Shown piece after piece: positions 1 through 9,840 of a stretch of 64,000 bases of DNA. Every line of letters begins with the position of its first letter. The stretch's first letter is position 1. The DNA comes from Nemertoderma westbladi (taxonomy: Eukaryota > Xenacoelomorpha > Nemertodermatida > Nemertodermatidae), in assembly GCA_032718475.1 (NCBI GenBank), contig JAUCBJ010008381.1:1-64000 (forward strand). The letters run 5' to 3'. The position numbers and the translations under genes are program-made. Under the pieces are notes generated by a model. It was not told where the DNA came from. It made no database searches and worked only from the letters and a program-made list of their open reading frames with translations.

Positions 1-1448
1 TAACTAAATAATTAGACATAGACGGGTTTAGACAAAGTTGTTGTTAGGAATGTTTTTGTTGAACGATTTAAAGCTGGCGTTTATAAACGTTTACAAGTCC
101 GAAAAATTGACCTCAGCAAATTAAATATTTTGCCCCCCCCCCCCCCCCCCCAGCAAAATCCTAGAACCGCCCCTGTCGGTAGAGGACGCTCTAGGACATG
201 AGACACGTAGTAAAGTTAATTGTTAAAGATGTCCCAACATTATTTTAGCTTTGTATTGTATTTATTTGTGTGCAATTAAAAGGTCATGGTACAATCAAAT
301 CAATCCCATCAAATCAAATCCATTCGTATTTTGAGTTTTTTCGAATTTGTTTTACAAATACAGGTTTAAATTTCAACTTTAAATTGCAAAACACATATTA
401 ATAGCGGTATCTAAGGTAACAATCGGGGGGGGGGGGGGGGGGGGGGGGTGGTTGTTGGGTTAATTAACATAGTCCTGTGGTCGGTTAGTTATAATAAATA
501 TAAAAAAAATTATTTAAATGATAATGGTCCGCTTTTCAAAAATGTGCCCTACCCCACTCCAGATGCTCCCTACGTCCATGATACAGGTAAAGCTAGTAAT
601 TGGCTTGGAGGAGGGAGGGGGAACTGGAGGTACGTCGTAAACCCTCCCACGAAATTGTTTATACTAATTAGTTGGGTAATTAGTTGTATTTGGAATCCTT
701 GCAAGACAAGCTTTTTATTGATATGAAAAAATAAAGTTACTAAACATTAGTGTTTGATAATTTTTTAAATATTTCAAAAAATATTCGTTCTAGAACATTA
801 TTTTTTAAAAATAAAATAGCTAGTCATGTTCTGGTATATTTCAAAAAATAAATTCAAAAACTTAACTAGATAGTATATTAAATTTGGTCTTTCTGACTAT
901 CCGACAATCTGTCCATCATATATAAGAAAAGGATCAGTTTAGTTTAATACCTGGAGTATACTACCCCCCCCCCCCCCCCCCCATAGAGTTTCGTGGAGCT
1001 ATACTTACCATGGAGCTATAGAGTTTCGATAAAGCTGTAAAGTTTCCCCCAGGATAATAATAATAATTTTATAAAGGCTTTATTTAATTAACCTAATCTT
1101 ACTTAAAAATCATGACAACTAAATTATTGTTTACAAATACATTTCAACGGATACAATAAATTTGTTAAATACACTCTAATTATATTGACGCAAAGGAACA
1201 ACAGATATCAAGAGAGAGACTTTCAGTCTGGATTTCCGCATAGAAAAATAGTTTTACAATAATTAGTATTAATTATTATGGGTAGAATGTATTCGAATAT
1301 TTCAAGTGATTATTTCAATGAAACGTTGCAAATTATGACTACAACACTGTTGATAACGGTTATAAGATAAGATAGTCTCTATACCATGTTATGTAGCAAT
1401 CATAATAATAATCAGATTACACATCTTTACTTTAGGAAACATAAATAG
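1..1448. other. Noncoding, repeat-derived left flank
   Basis: I see no convincing gene here. The stretch holds long homopolymers: C at 133-151, G at 425-448 and C at 964-982. Around 690-730 a sequence (TTTGGAATCCTTGCAAGAC and its AT-rich surroundings) resembles the inner arm of the fold-back family found at 40649-42184 and 42219-59064, so part of this stretch is probably a decayed copy. The open frame at 448-726 starts inside the poly-G run and has no recognisable motif. Confidence 0.5.
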
Positions 1449-1612
1449 GTACAAGACCATACACAACTGTTACATAATAGGTACAAAATGTACGCAACTT
1501 GGTACATAGTAGGTGTAAAAGGTACACAACTTGGTACATAATAAGTACAAAAGGTACACAACTTGGTACAATGGGTACAAAAGTTACACAACTTGGTACA
1601 TTGTAGGTACAA
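1449..1612. repeat. 32-33 bp tandem array (GGTACA-rich)
   Basis: About five imperfect units of a 32-33 bp sequence with the words GGTACATAATAGG, TACAAAAGG and TACACAACTT follow one another. The array abuts the truncated end of the DDX1 pseudogene, so it may have expanded at or after that breakpoint. Open frames across it are only a by-product of the repeat. Confidence 0.8.
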
Positions 1613-2453
1613 AACGGCGCCCGGGATACAATGGTGTACCCGGAAAGAAGATGCGCAGATAAACGGATAAATTCGGCGAAAATAAACATAATTTCAGCAT
1701 TCTTTAAAGATACCGACAGACCACAGACTGCGGGAATACAGGAATAACGGGAGTTTGCGTAAATTAGCGGGAATCTCGAACTGTCGAAAGCTTTCCCGAG
1801 ATCACTTCCGTTTTTACTGTACCGGTACCCAATTGTGCCCACATCCAGATCGATCCGATAACCGATCACGTCGCCTAGTCCATATGGTTGTCCATAGTCG
1901 TCAAAATGCCGCCCGAAACACTTCTTACCGTTTCCTCCGAAGCCAAAACTATTTTTATCAGTCCCGATATCGAGTGTCGCGCTTCCGGTGCTCCAACCAA
2001 CCCGGCATGGGCCCTCGCACCTCGTCCTTTACCGTCGCCTCGTAATAGCTGAATAGTAACGAAACGACCGGATCCGACTATTCCTTTAGTCGTCCGGGTA
2101 CCGTGCCAACTCCTCTGGCCACGCGCATGACACAGCAACCGTCCGGGGAGATGGCCAACTGGTCACCTCTATCGCTCTATCGAATGAGTTCAACTGAAAT
2201 TTCGTAGGCCTAGTTCTTCCCCCCGATTTCCCATCGAGTTTTCCATCTCGGAGTTTGTACCGTAGAGTTTCATGGACCAGCTGTAGTATCGGGATACAGA
2301 ATGCCCCGGTCTTCCCGCTTCCGCCGCCATCAGCACAGTCTCCACCGCCCAGGATCAGAGCTGCAGAGGGACAGCCTCACCCTGCAAGTTGGTCGGTAGA
2401 CTCCATTCCAGGACATCCAACGCGCGTCCGATTTCCTTCTGAACACCACAGTC
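1613..2453 (-). pseudogene. DDX1: DDX1 retropseudogene, 5' part (DEAD motor start plus SPRY domain)
   Basis: Reading the minus strand from 2453 gives, in order, a DDX1-like N-terminus (GVQKEIGRALDVLEW, then LPTNLQGEAVPL), the Walker A region (GSGKTGAFCIPILQLVHETL near 2330-2270), a WHGTRTTKGIV segment (~2130-2085), and a long SPRY-domain stretch (CRVGWSTGSATLDIGTDK, FGFGGNGKKCFGRHFDDYG, SKNGSDLGKAF, AVC..LKNAEIMFIF; about 2010-1670). It ends in GYTIVSRAP. DDX1 is the only DEAD-box helicase family with a SPRY domain inserted between the Q/Walker A region and the rest of the motor, which makes the identity strong. The reading frame shifts several times (around 2360, 2300, 2150, 2080 and 2010) and contains stops. 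The segments are contiguous with no introns, so a decayed reverse-transcribed copy is the simplest explanation. The helicase motifs downstream of SPRY are missing because the copy stops at the tandem array. Confidence 0.8.
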
Positions 2454-2929
2454 AGCTACAGAGCTACGAATGATCCCATACTGTGTACTGCAGTACTGCC
2501 ATACCTGCATACTGCAGTACTGCCATGCCATATACAATAGCCTAATGCAATAGGCCAATACAGCAATAGTCATACAACCAGACTGCGTTCAGTGTTAGGC
2601 AAAACAGAAGTAGGCCTAGCCTAAGCAGCTAGGCTTGTACAGTCTGCAGTCTGACAGTTGTAGCTACAATAATTGCCGAAATGCATCGGATCGGATCGGA
2701 CGGCATCTGACTATAAATGCACCCTAGCAGGATTCTCGATTCAGGGATTGAGTACAGCCTGACAGTACCGGTACACATGGTACATGCAGAATTGCAAAAT
2801 TTGTCAGAAAACCAGCTGATTTATCCTACAGTAATAATAATTTAACGCATTTTAAATTTGGATAAATAAATTTATTATAACTGCAATAACAGTTACACTG
2901 ATGCTGCACGAAGGCCCCACGCAAATTCT
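2454..2929. other. Noncoding spacer with short palindromic words
   Basis: No gene seen. A short direct repeat (ACTGCAGTACTGCCATA, twice) lies at about 2487-2526 and TAGGCCTAG-type words at about 2610-2630. The same CTGCAGTACTG and TAGGCCTA vocabulary recurs in the flank of the LRRFIP exon at 62700-63500. Confidence 0.4.
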
Positions 2930-3155
2930 ACTTGGAAAATTTTCAAACTTTTGCCAAACAACATGTGTACCAAGTTTGGATAGATTTCATCAAGGATTGG
3001 CCGAGTTATTAACGTTTAAAATAAAATACTGAAAAAAAACGCGACAGAACGACAGAACGACAGAACGACAGAACGACAGAACGACAGAACGACAGAACGA
3101 CAGGTTGATTAATGGTACCACTACGCTAAGGCTCACTCACTTCGTGGCTCGCCCC
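2930..3155 (+). repeat. Dispersed repeat ending in (GACAGAAC)n
   Basis: A conserved core (TGTACCAAGTTTGGATAG ... GAGTTATTAACGTTTAAA) is followed by about eight copies of the octamer GACAGAAC (3043-3104) and a tail (GGTACCACTACGCTAAGGC, then CTTCGTGGCT). The same arrangement occurs in inverted orientation at 7480-7670 and 22795-22995, where the octamers are decayed. Short 3' tandem octamers are known from CR1-type LINE ends, so a LINE 3' end or a SINE using one is possible. No coding part was found. Confidence 0.65.
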
Positions 3156-4007
3156 ACATTAAAAATACAAGGATTAATATTTTAACATAAACCCACGAGG
3201 TAATATTATAATAAGGTAATATATTAAGCCCTTCATGGTTAAAGTGTGGAGTCACTCCTGGTTTTGCCTCACGTAGCTATTTCGCCTAGTTTAGGGCACT
3301 CAGTGCAAATTAGACAATACTAGCAAGCAGAATAGCTCAGTTGTCACCCCCCTTATTGTGTGAAAGGAGGCCATTTTCCGACATAGTCCACTAATATTAC
3401 TCCTACGTTTCCTCGAAATATCACTAACGTGACGGTATGTCTACTTTCCTTCACTGAAATACAAAATAGTTATCTTTACTTTTGTTCACTGAAATAGTGA
3501 GTAAAAAGCAATACTATATTTCTCTGCTTTTACAAACTTAAGTGAAAGATATCGAATTTTTTAGTAAATATTTGAAGCATTATTTAAGGATATTGTTAGA
3601 CGCCAGTATTTAAGGATATTGTTAGACGCCAGTTCCTGTACCTCAGCACACTGGTATTGCACGTTATGCAAACTGTGCGGCCATGGTATACGAACCAGTA
3701 CTTCGTACTACCTCGTCGAGACAGGGGGGGAAACTCGACGCAAAACCCGCCTTGGCGAATTAATATCCCGCCTCAATGTTAAATTCTCAATTTAGGGAAA
3801 GGAGCATGTTACAGTGGCACGTTATTATAATCAAAACAATAAACTAATCACAATAGAACAGGTTACAGTTTTATTTTTGAGAGTAATAAATAACCTGTTA
3901 TTTGCGTCGAATTTCCCCTGGAGAGGGATGAATTTTTATTGCGTCTAGTTTCCCCCCTATCTGACCTCGTCAAACGAGACCCAAAGGCATCGACTCGTAA
4001 GCACCTG

Positions 4008-4395
4008 CTGCTGCTAAGAGCATTAAGACCAATCGTGCTAGTGGAGTAGATGGTGTTCCCCCTGAGGTCTTTAAAATACCTGAGTGTTTAAAGTTCATCT
4101 ATCCCATCATAGTAGACATGTACCGAACAACAAGAGTCCCACAAGAAATGAAAACAAATAAGTTGGTGCCAGTTCCCAAGAAGGGCAACCTAACACTCTA
4201 TGGTTCTTTTCGGGGAATCTCATTGATCTCGATTGCTGCAAAGCTATACAATAGAATTCTATTAAATCGCATCAGGGATCCCATTGAGAGACTGCTCCGT
4301 GGCAATCAGAATGAGTTCCGTAAAGGTCGTGGGACCATGGAGCCCATTTTGGCACTTAGAAGGATAATTGAAGAGCTATCAAAAAAGTTGTTGAC
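4008..4395 (+). pseudogene. RTE-like LINE reverse-transcriptase fragment (copy A)
   Basis: The plus strand encodes a stretch of the RT N-terminal blocks that matches the LINE at 42821-45217: KSIKTNRASGVDGVPPEVF, then KLVPVPKKG, SFRGISLISIAAKLYNRILL and FRKGRGTMEPILALRR. It starts just after a junction at about 4008 and departs from the LINE after the RRIIEEL motif (~4380), where a short internal deletion and unrelated sequence follow. The catalytic FADD block is absent. The C-terminal end of the same LINE reappears 3.6 kb away at 7991-8092, so one insertion has apparently been split. Confidence 0.85.
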
Positions 4396-5056
4396 TTCTC
4401 AAAATGTTCCAGAATATGGTTCCACATTTTTGTCTTCTCTATCTATATACTACACTATATAGCCCAGAAGGTGACACAGATTCATATATTGCTCTATTGT
4501 TTTATATTGGTAGCCCTCCGCCTCCAGGGTGACTGACAATGTATTCAGCATGCCGCATACATAGTAATCCTCCCTCGACTGGGTGTTTTGCATCCTAGAT
4601 ACATGGGGGAAGACTAGGAATGGTGCTAATTATATTAATTTATTTAATAATCATATCGTTTGTCTTTTTATTTTTTGAATCTTCAACATCGTGATTGGCT
4701 CAAGTTTTACCTGCTGCTTTACAGCTGTTAGCTATTAACTCATTTTGCTCCAATAATTAATTTATTTCGTTTTATTTTTAGCCCCTTGGATAATAATACA
4801 AAGCCAATCAACAACGTAACCCAAGGAAACGGTAACTAAGCAACAACGTAATCACACGGATTCCGTAATTAAGACATGCCGTACTCGGCAAGATGACGTT
4901 ATGGCAAAGAGAGTCGTTGGTGCGAATGAATATTAAATCGAAGAAGAAATAACTTAGCGATATTAGTGCGTGTAGAACCCCTGCCAGACACAATAGTCCC
5001 ACTGAGGACTTTAAGTCCACTCAGGTTAAAATAGTTAGTTATTTTTTTGGCATTTT

Positions 5057-5149
5057 ACAAGGTGTTCTAGAACTGAAAAGCCATGTAGCCGTGTGGGACT
5101 GGCAGTCCCGTACGCGGTTTCTTGGCCTTTTAGTTCTAGAACGCCTTGT
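5057..5149. repeat. 93 bp near-perfect palindrome (hairpin MITE-like)
   Basis: ACAAGGTGTTCTAGAACT at the left is mirrored by AGTTCTAGAACGCCTTGT at the right, with arms of roughly 45 bp meeting at GGGACTGGCAGTCCC. The DNA or its transcript can fold into one long stem. The copy at 20269-20361 differs by one base in the right arm (TTCTTGG here, TTCATGG there), which improves pairing with CCATG on the left. Confidence 0.85.
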
Positions 5150-7075
5150 CCTTTGGTTATTTTAATTTAGTAACCACAGAAACTAGCTACCAATGGAACC
5201 CATCATTATAACTTTAAACTCATTCCCCATTGTGCTGTTACAATAAGCCCCACTATTTGTTGGTTAATTCTCCTGTATATATAATATAATTACCATGGCA
5301 ACAAGGTTGCATTGTCCACGTCAATATGAATTGTTACTCGTTTTTTCTACTTTTTTTTTTATTGTCCGGGTGCTCCAAGGCTCATTTTATTATCCGCAAT
5401 TTTAAAGCGCTAAATATTTATTAGGGCATAAACATATTACTTTTTACTAACGTTGGTTTCATGTGTGAAAACATTTTGTATATTCGCTGTAAATGTTTTC
5501 CATTGCATATTAAATGGTTTTATAAATTTAATTAATTTTACACTGAAAAAAAAACGATTTGTTGGTTTTTTTAATAAAACCAAGAGTTTCTTTTATTAAA
5601 CCTGGGATTTAAATCATGAACCAATGGTTTTAAATTATCCCATTTTATAACTTAAAAAAGACAAAAAAGTTTAAAAAACTAATTAATTCTTTTAATCGTT
5701 CTGTTATATAAAACCTCAGATTAAATTAGAAAACTGATTAGTTTTGCTTAAAATTAGATAAAATTTAATTAATTTTAAATGTTGGAATTCTGCGCAATGA
5801 GAAAACCATTAGTTGAAAGGTTAACTTTTTTTTACATTGAGCAGAGCACTACCATAAATCCCATTAATTTATTTATATCAATAAATATATTTGTTAATGG
5901 CCCCTAACAACATAATCCAGTGTCTCGATCCGTATATAACATCGATGTGCCTTTGTCTTGCATTATTAGTTTTTCGAAAATGTGGTAGTTGGATCAGAAA
6001 GTTTCGAGTTCGAATCCCACTCGAGGTATTTATACCGTCACGATAAACTAACAGTTGATAAAGTAAAACGAATGGTTTGTGCTAAAATGAAAATGACTTG
6101 TGGTTTAAACCTTTTTTGTCTTAAAAAAAACTGTTGGTGTTTACTTGGCGCATTTCTAACTCTTCGGTTACTTTCGAAACCAAATTTGTTTTTCGTAAAT
6201 AACCAAGAGATATATATTCACAAAAAAAGAATCTTTTAAATGGTTTTTTTCGGAAAAAACCAACGTACGTTTTTTTATTCAGAGATAATGGTAGGATATT
6301 AAAGTGAAACGTGGTTTGGGTCACCTAGGTATTTCTAAAAAATACAGGTTTGTTTACGACAATAAAGTTCCAATAATATGGTCTAATGATTTTGTGGTAA
6401 ATGATTTTATAAAGTGTGTCAGTATGGCTGTCTCAGGCTCACCTAATTTACTAATTACTATATGGAATCTAACATACCCTAGTAATTAACTCCCCTGGCT
6501 GTTGGCCCTTCTATTGGCTTATTTAATTGGCGTATTGATCTGAAAACAAAAGCAGTATTTTTTCTAAAATCCAAATATCTTTTTTAAGATTTTTATTTTT
6601 GAGCGTTCTTTAAAAAGGAATTTATAGTCTAAGGCCTCATGTGATTGTAGTTGTTATAATCCATTTTCTAACGACTAAAAATGTTATACATTTAATAGTT
6701 ATGGTCTTTATTTACCTCACTGTTAGCATGGTAAATAAAATGCCCTGATAATAGGGAGAAAAAGTTCTACTTTTTTTCCCAACTAATAAATAATTATTAT
6801 TTTTTGAAGTTTTTTTATACCAAACAATTTAGTGCTATGCTATTACGGTACCATATAGTAATTGGTAAAGTTGTTTGTAGTTTTGTTATTTTTTTGTGTT
6901 ATTGTATATAAAGTCTTTCAATGATCTTTCTTTTGTTTAGAGCTCGTGTACACATAATATTACGTATCTGCTTTATTAATAAATATAATTTGTAGAAATC
7001 ACTGATTACAAACAATATTTTAATATTATCTGTAATGTTTGTTTGAAACAGTTTGACAGTTTGAAACGTGTTAAC

Positions 7076-7103
7076 ATGGGTTCTTCTGGGGACTTACGGA
7101 AAG
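7076..7103 (+). other. Possible 28-nt first coding exon (MGSSGDLRK) with splice donor
   Basis: ATGGGTTCTTCTGGGG begins in a good context (A at -3, G at +4) and runs nine codons to AAAG|GTATGA, a plausible 5' splice site. The same sequence is preserved in copy B at 22254-22281. No partner exon was identified and such short frames arise by chance, so this is only a candidate. Confidence 0.15.
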
Positions 7104-7312
7104 GTATGAAAAAAAAATAAAAATAATTATAACTAAATAAACTAACTAAATATATTAATATACTAAAATACTAAATAAACAGACTAAATAAACTTAAATA
7201 AACAGAACAGAGAGAATCTATGTATCGAGTGAGCGCAGCGAGGGTGGTTTACGTAAATAAAGAAAGTCATTTAATGCTGAATAGTCTTTTTGAAAGTATA
7301 TATAAAGTGTAT

Positions 7313-7387
7313 GACGGTTTAGTTCAGATGGTTCAACAACGGCAGACCTGTAATCTATTGGCTTTGGGTTCGACCCCTGCCAAGGTC
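7313..7387 (+). other. tRNA-like sequence (SINE head or tRNA pseudogene), copy A
   Basis: A pol III A-box-like TAGTTCAGATGG (7320-7331) and B-box-like GGTTCGACCCC are separated by about 34 nt, the spacing of a tRNA gene. The anticodon arm reads GCAGACCTGTAATCTAT, closest to a Thr(UGU) arrangement but with C instead of U at position 33. The acceptor stem pairs at only about four of seven positions. It is therefore a degenerate tRNA-derived sequence rather than a working tRNA. The copy in B is at 22422-22496. Confidence 0.45.
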
Positions 7388-7479
7388 TCACTCAGCCTTT
7401 CATATAGCCTTTCAGCTTAGTTAGCTAGCTACCTATACCTTTGGGTCACCTCCGACTGTTTGCTTTGCTTGTGGAGCTA

Positions 7480-7670
7480 GCCACGAAGTAAGGTGAGCCG
7501 CAGCGTAGGGGTACCATTAATGAACCGTTGGTTCTGTTGTTCTGTCGCTCCCAATATTTAAAAGTTAATAACTCGATCATTTCTCGATGTAATGTAACCA
7601 TAATTGGTACACAAATAGTCTGTCAAAAATTTAAAAATTTCACAAGCCTCCAAGAAGCGAAGCTAAGTTA
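7480..7670 (-). repeat. Inverted relative of the octamer-tailed repeat (copy A)
   Basis: On the minus strand this reads TGTGTACCAATTATGG ... GAGTTATTAACTTTTAAA, then GCGACAGAACAACAGAACC and a tail with TACGCTGCGGCTCACC and CTTCGTGGCTAGC. It is the same family as 2930-3155 with a shorter, decayed octamer tract. Confidence 0.6.
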
Positions 7671-7990
7671 ATTAATTAGTTAATTATTAAATAATTTTGT
7701 GCTTAAAAATTATAACACTGTAATCCACATATCCCATTGCATTATAGTTTTTTAAACATGCTGGTTGCAAAAAATGTGGTATTGAAAAATAAAAATGGAA
7801 AATGACGGAGGAGTAGTCTTTTCAGTGAAATTTTTAAAATCTGACGCAGGCCGCTAGGGGGCGCAAAATGTTTTTTTTTTTATTTTTTATGTACTTTTGA
7901 TGATTCTCTTTTCGATGGTATATCGTTTTCTATGCATTTTTCAACCACATTGAAGACGCATGTAGGCCTACAAAATAAAAAAACCGTAAG

Positions 7991-8092
7991 GGGGGCTGGC
8001 ATTGAAGATGCGGATAATCTCGCGAAAGTCATGAGGGATATGGAGTTGTGGCGGTGCAACTTTGTTGATAAGCCGTTGATAAGCTCTGTATT
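7991..8092 (+). pseudogene. RTE-like LINE C-terminal fragment (copy A)
   Basis: The plus strand reads GIEDADNLAKVMRDMELWRC followed by NFVDKP, matching the last ~30 residues of the LINE at 42821-45217 (DADDLANVMGDRELWRCNFV). It carries several replacements and lacks the TAG-repeat tail. The same piece in copy B is at 23338-23440. It and the RT piece at 4008-4395 are collinear remains of one element. Confidence 0.75.
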
Positions 8093-8440
8093 GGGCTTGT
8101 CAATTGTGGATTTCATAGTGGTGGCAAAATACTTTTGTTAAGCCGGTATAGCATATCAATGTTCAGTTTCAATGCAGCAGGCCGATTATATACTGTAGTA
8201 GTAGTAGGGCCTAGGCTGTGCCTTTGGGTTGGGATGCAGATTAAAAGGGGAGGAACACTTTAAATTTTGATTCAAATATGACTTAATAAATATCATTTTT
8301 ACTAAAAATTACACCGAGGCTTTACTACACAGTTACGCTAGACACAAAATCCAATGATACACTTTATTATAAATATATTTCCATCACCTAATAACACCAA
8401 GTAGTATACTCATGCGAACATAGTTTATTGGAAAGTTTAT

Positions 8441-9054
8441 TTAGTTACAAAGATCTTCACGGCAGAAACGGGTTCTGCACTTGTCTTTGCAGGTCGATTC
8501 AGCATGTCTGCATTGGTTTTCACAAACAAGACGATTTACATATTCCTTCAAGGGCAAACTATCATCTGTTATTTCAATTTCGTCCATAAGTTCCTTTGTT
8601 ACGCAAACAGGAGTTGTCGTGATCCTGGAATATCCTACGGTTGTTGTCTGAATGAAATAAGAATATTTGTTACATTACCGTTAGTGTAGCTATATATTAA
8701 TAATAATTGTATATATCAGTAATAATTTGACGATAGTCAGCTGATTAGTAGGTTTCGTACAACCCAAGGTCTCAAGTCAAAAGAGCTAAACCCGGAAAAT
8801 GACAATATATTTACAGTAAGTCCTAAAGTGAGACATAGAATCAGAGGTAATCAATTGAAATTCGTCAAACGCGTTTCTACTTGTTAATAATATAAGGATT
8901 TATTCCTTTACAGTACAGACACTGTGTGCTCGCTTACCGCGCAAATTAGACAATCTTCCATAACATCTAGGCTTTCTTCGCGCGTGTCTAAGTGGTTGCA
9001 CCTCAAACTGTATCCAACTACAACAAATGTTGCAAATACCAACAATTTCAACAT
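8441..9054 (-). CDS. Secreted cysteine-rich protein, Ly6/uPAR-like, copy A (2 exons)
   Basis: Exon 1 is 9054-8938 (39 codons), exon 2 is 8647-8441 (68 codons plus stop), joined in phase 0 across a 290 bp intron with donor GCG|GTAAGC and acceptor TTTCATTCAG|ACA. The 107-residue product begins with a signal peptide (MLKLLVFATFVVVGYS) directly followed by LRC. It has ten cysteines (19, 35, 38, 54, 81, 85, 92, 96, 101, 106) and ends FCREDLCN. Small size, a signal peptide and a C-terminal C-x2-DLCN fit the Ly6/uPAR three-finger family, although the N-terminal cysteine spacing is unusual and one cysteine of the usual CC pair is Phe. No GPI-type hydrophobic tail is present, so a secreted protein is expected. 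A polyadenylation signal AATAAA lies 12 bp past the stop (8424-8429). The paralogue is at 23756-24447. The gene model is firm; the family assignment is tentative. Confidence 0.75.
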
Positions 9055-9840
9055 TTTCACAGAATTTATTTATTTGTAACCACACAAGTTTGAAATCAAA
9101 ATAATTTATTTAAACAATAGATTGGGGAAGTCGAATATTCAAAATTCTGAAAAAAAATTCGAAATAAAAAAAATTCGAAATTTTGAAATAAACCCTATCT
9201 GAATCTTTCCCACAAATTTTGCACAAGACAGCAATACTGACAGCAATAAATTGTGTAATATTGCACAATATCGAACACCAGCAAATTGTACACCAAAGGT
9301 TCCGCGGTATATAAACTAATTCCCTTATTATTTTATTTCCCTTCAATTTATTTCACGCTTTATTTCAATGTACCTAATTATATTAAATAAGATAATAATT
9401 ATTATATTATTATTATGTATTTGCAATTTCAGCGAGACTTTCCTGTTAACAAAATTATAAGATTTCCTCAAAAATTAGCAGACTAATTTAAGTGGATATT
9501 GAAAGAGTTAACCGTATCTATATACATACTGTAGGCCTACAGGCAAAAATACTACAGTAAGACACGTGGAGTGTGTTGGACAGACCAACTGTACACTATG
9601 TAGGGTAGGTAGGTAGATACTCGACTGTATGTACGAAAGACATTGAGTCTACAGTATAAGTGTGTTGAACGAACTATAGAACTGAATGTGCAGTATAAAC
9701 TGTTGGAAACGTTATCGGGTGGCAGGTGTCTGAGTTATTTAATAATCGTAAATTATTATCCGAGGCTGCAATCTCGGCGCAATTCTATGTTGCAACAAAC
9801 TTATAGAGTAACGAGTGCTTACCGATGATATATGGATCTA

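Larger units (their letters stand above)
3156..9828. repeat. Copy A of a ~6.7 kb segmental duplication
   Basis: From ACATTAAAAATACAAGG at 3156 to about 9828 this segment matches 18669-25372 nearly base for base in the same order and orientation. It contains two pieces of an RTE-like LINE, a 93 bp palindrome, a tRNA-like sequence, an inverted copy of the octamer repeat and one two-exon gene. Differences from copy B: A keeps 3797-4080, which B lacks; A has a tandem 26 bp duplication at 3583-3632 (single in B); A lacks the B insertions near 22545-22790, 24193-24290 and 24830-25005. The stretches 4400-5056, 5150-7075 and 9085-9540 are AT-rich noncoding DNA with no other supportable gene. No clear terminal repeats or target duplication bound the unit, so it may be a true duplication or a large composite element. 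Confidence 0.9.

Noticed and set aside
448-726. 92-codon frame at the left end
   Set aside because: Starts within a poly-G run, has low complexity and overlaps fold-back-like sequence.
3710-3985. Short inverted words (GGGGGGAAACTCGACGC at 3725, its complement near 3940-3985)
   Set aside because: Hints at a small inverted-repeat insert specific to copy A, but the arms are short and imperfect, and the ends could not be set.
4808-5020. 70-codon hydrophobic minus-strand frame conserved in both copies
   Set aside because: Begins with GTG, has no signal or splice support, and conservation is expected from the recent duplication alone.
5985-6030. tRNA B-box-like AGTTCGAATCCC with an upstream A-box-like word (also at 21168)
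   Set aside because: The two boxes are only about a dozen bases apart and no stems form; not a tRNA or a supportable SINE head.
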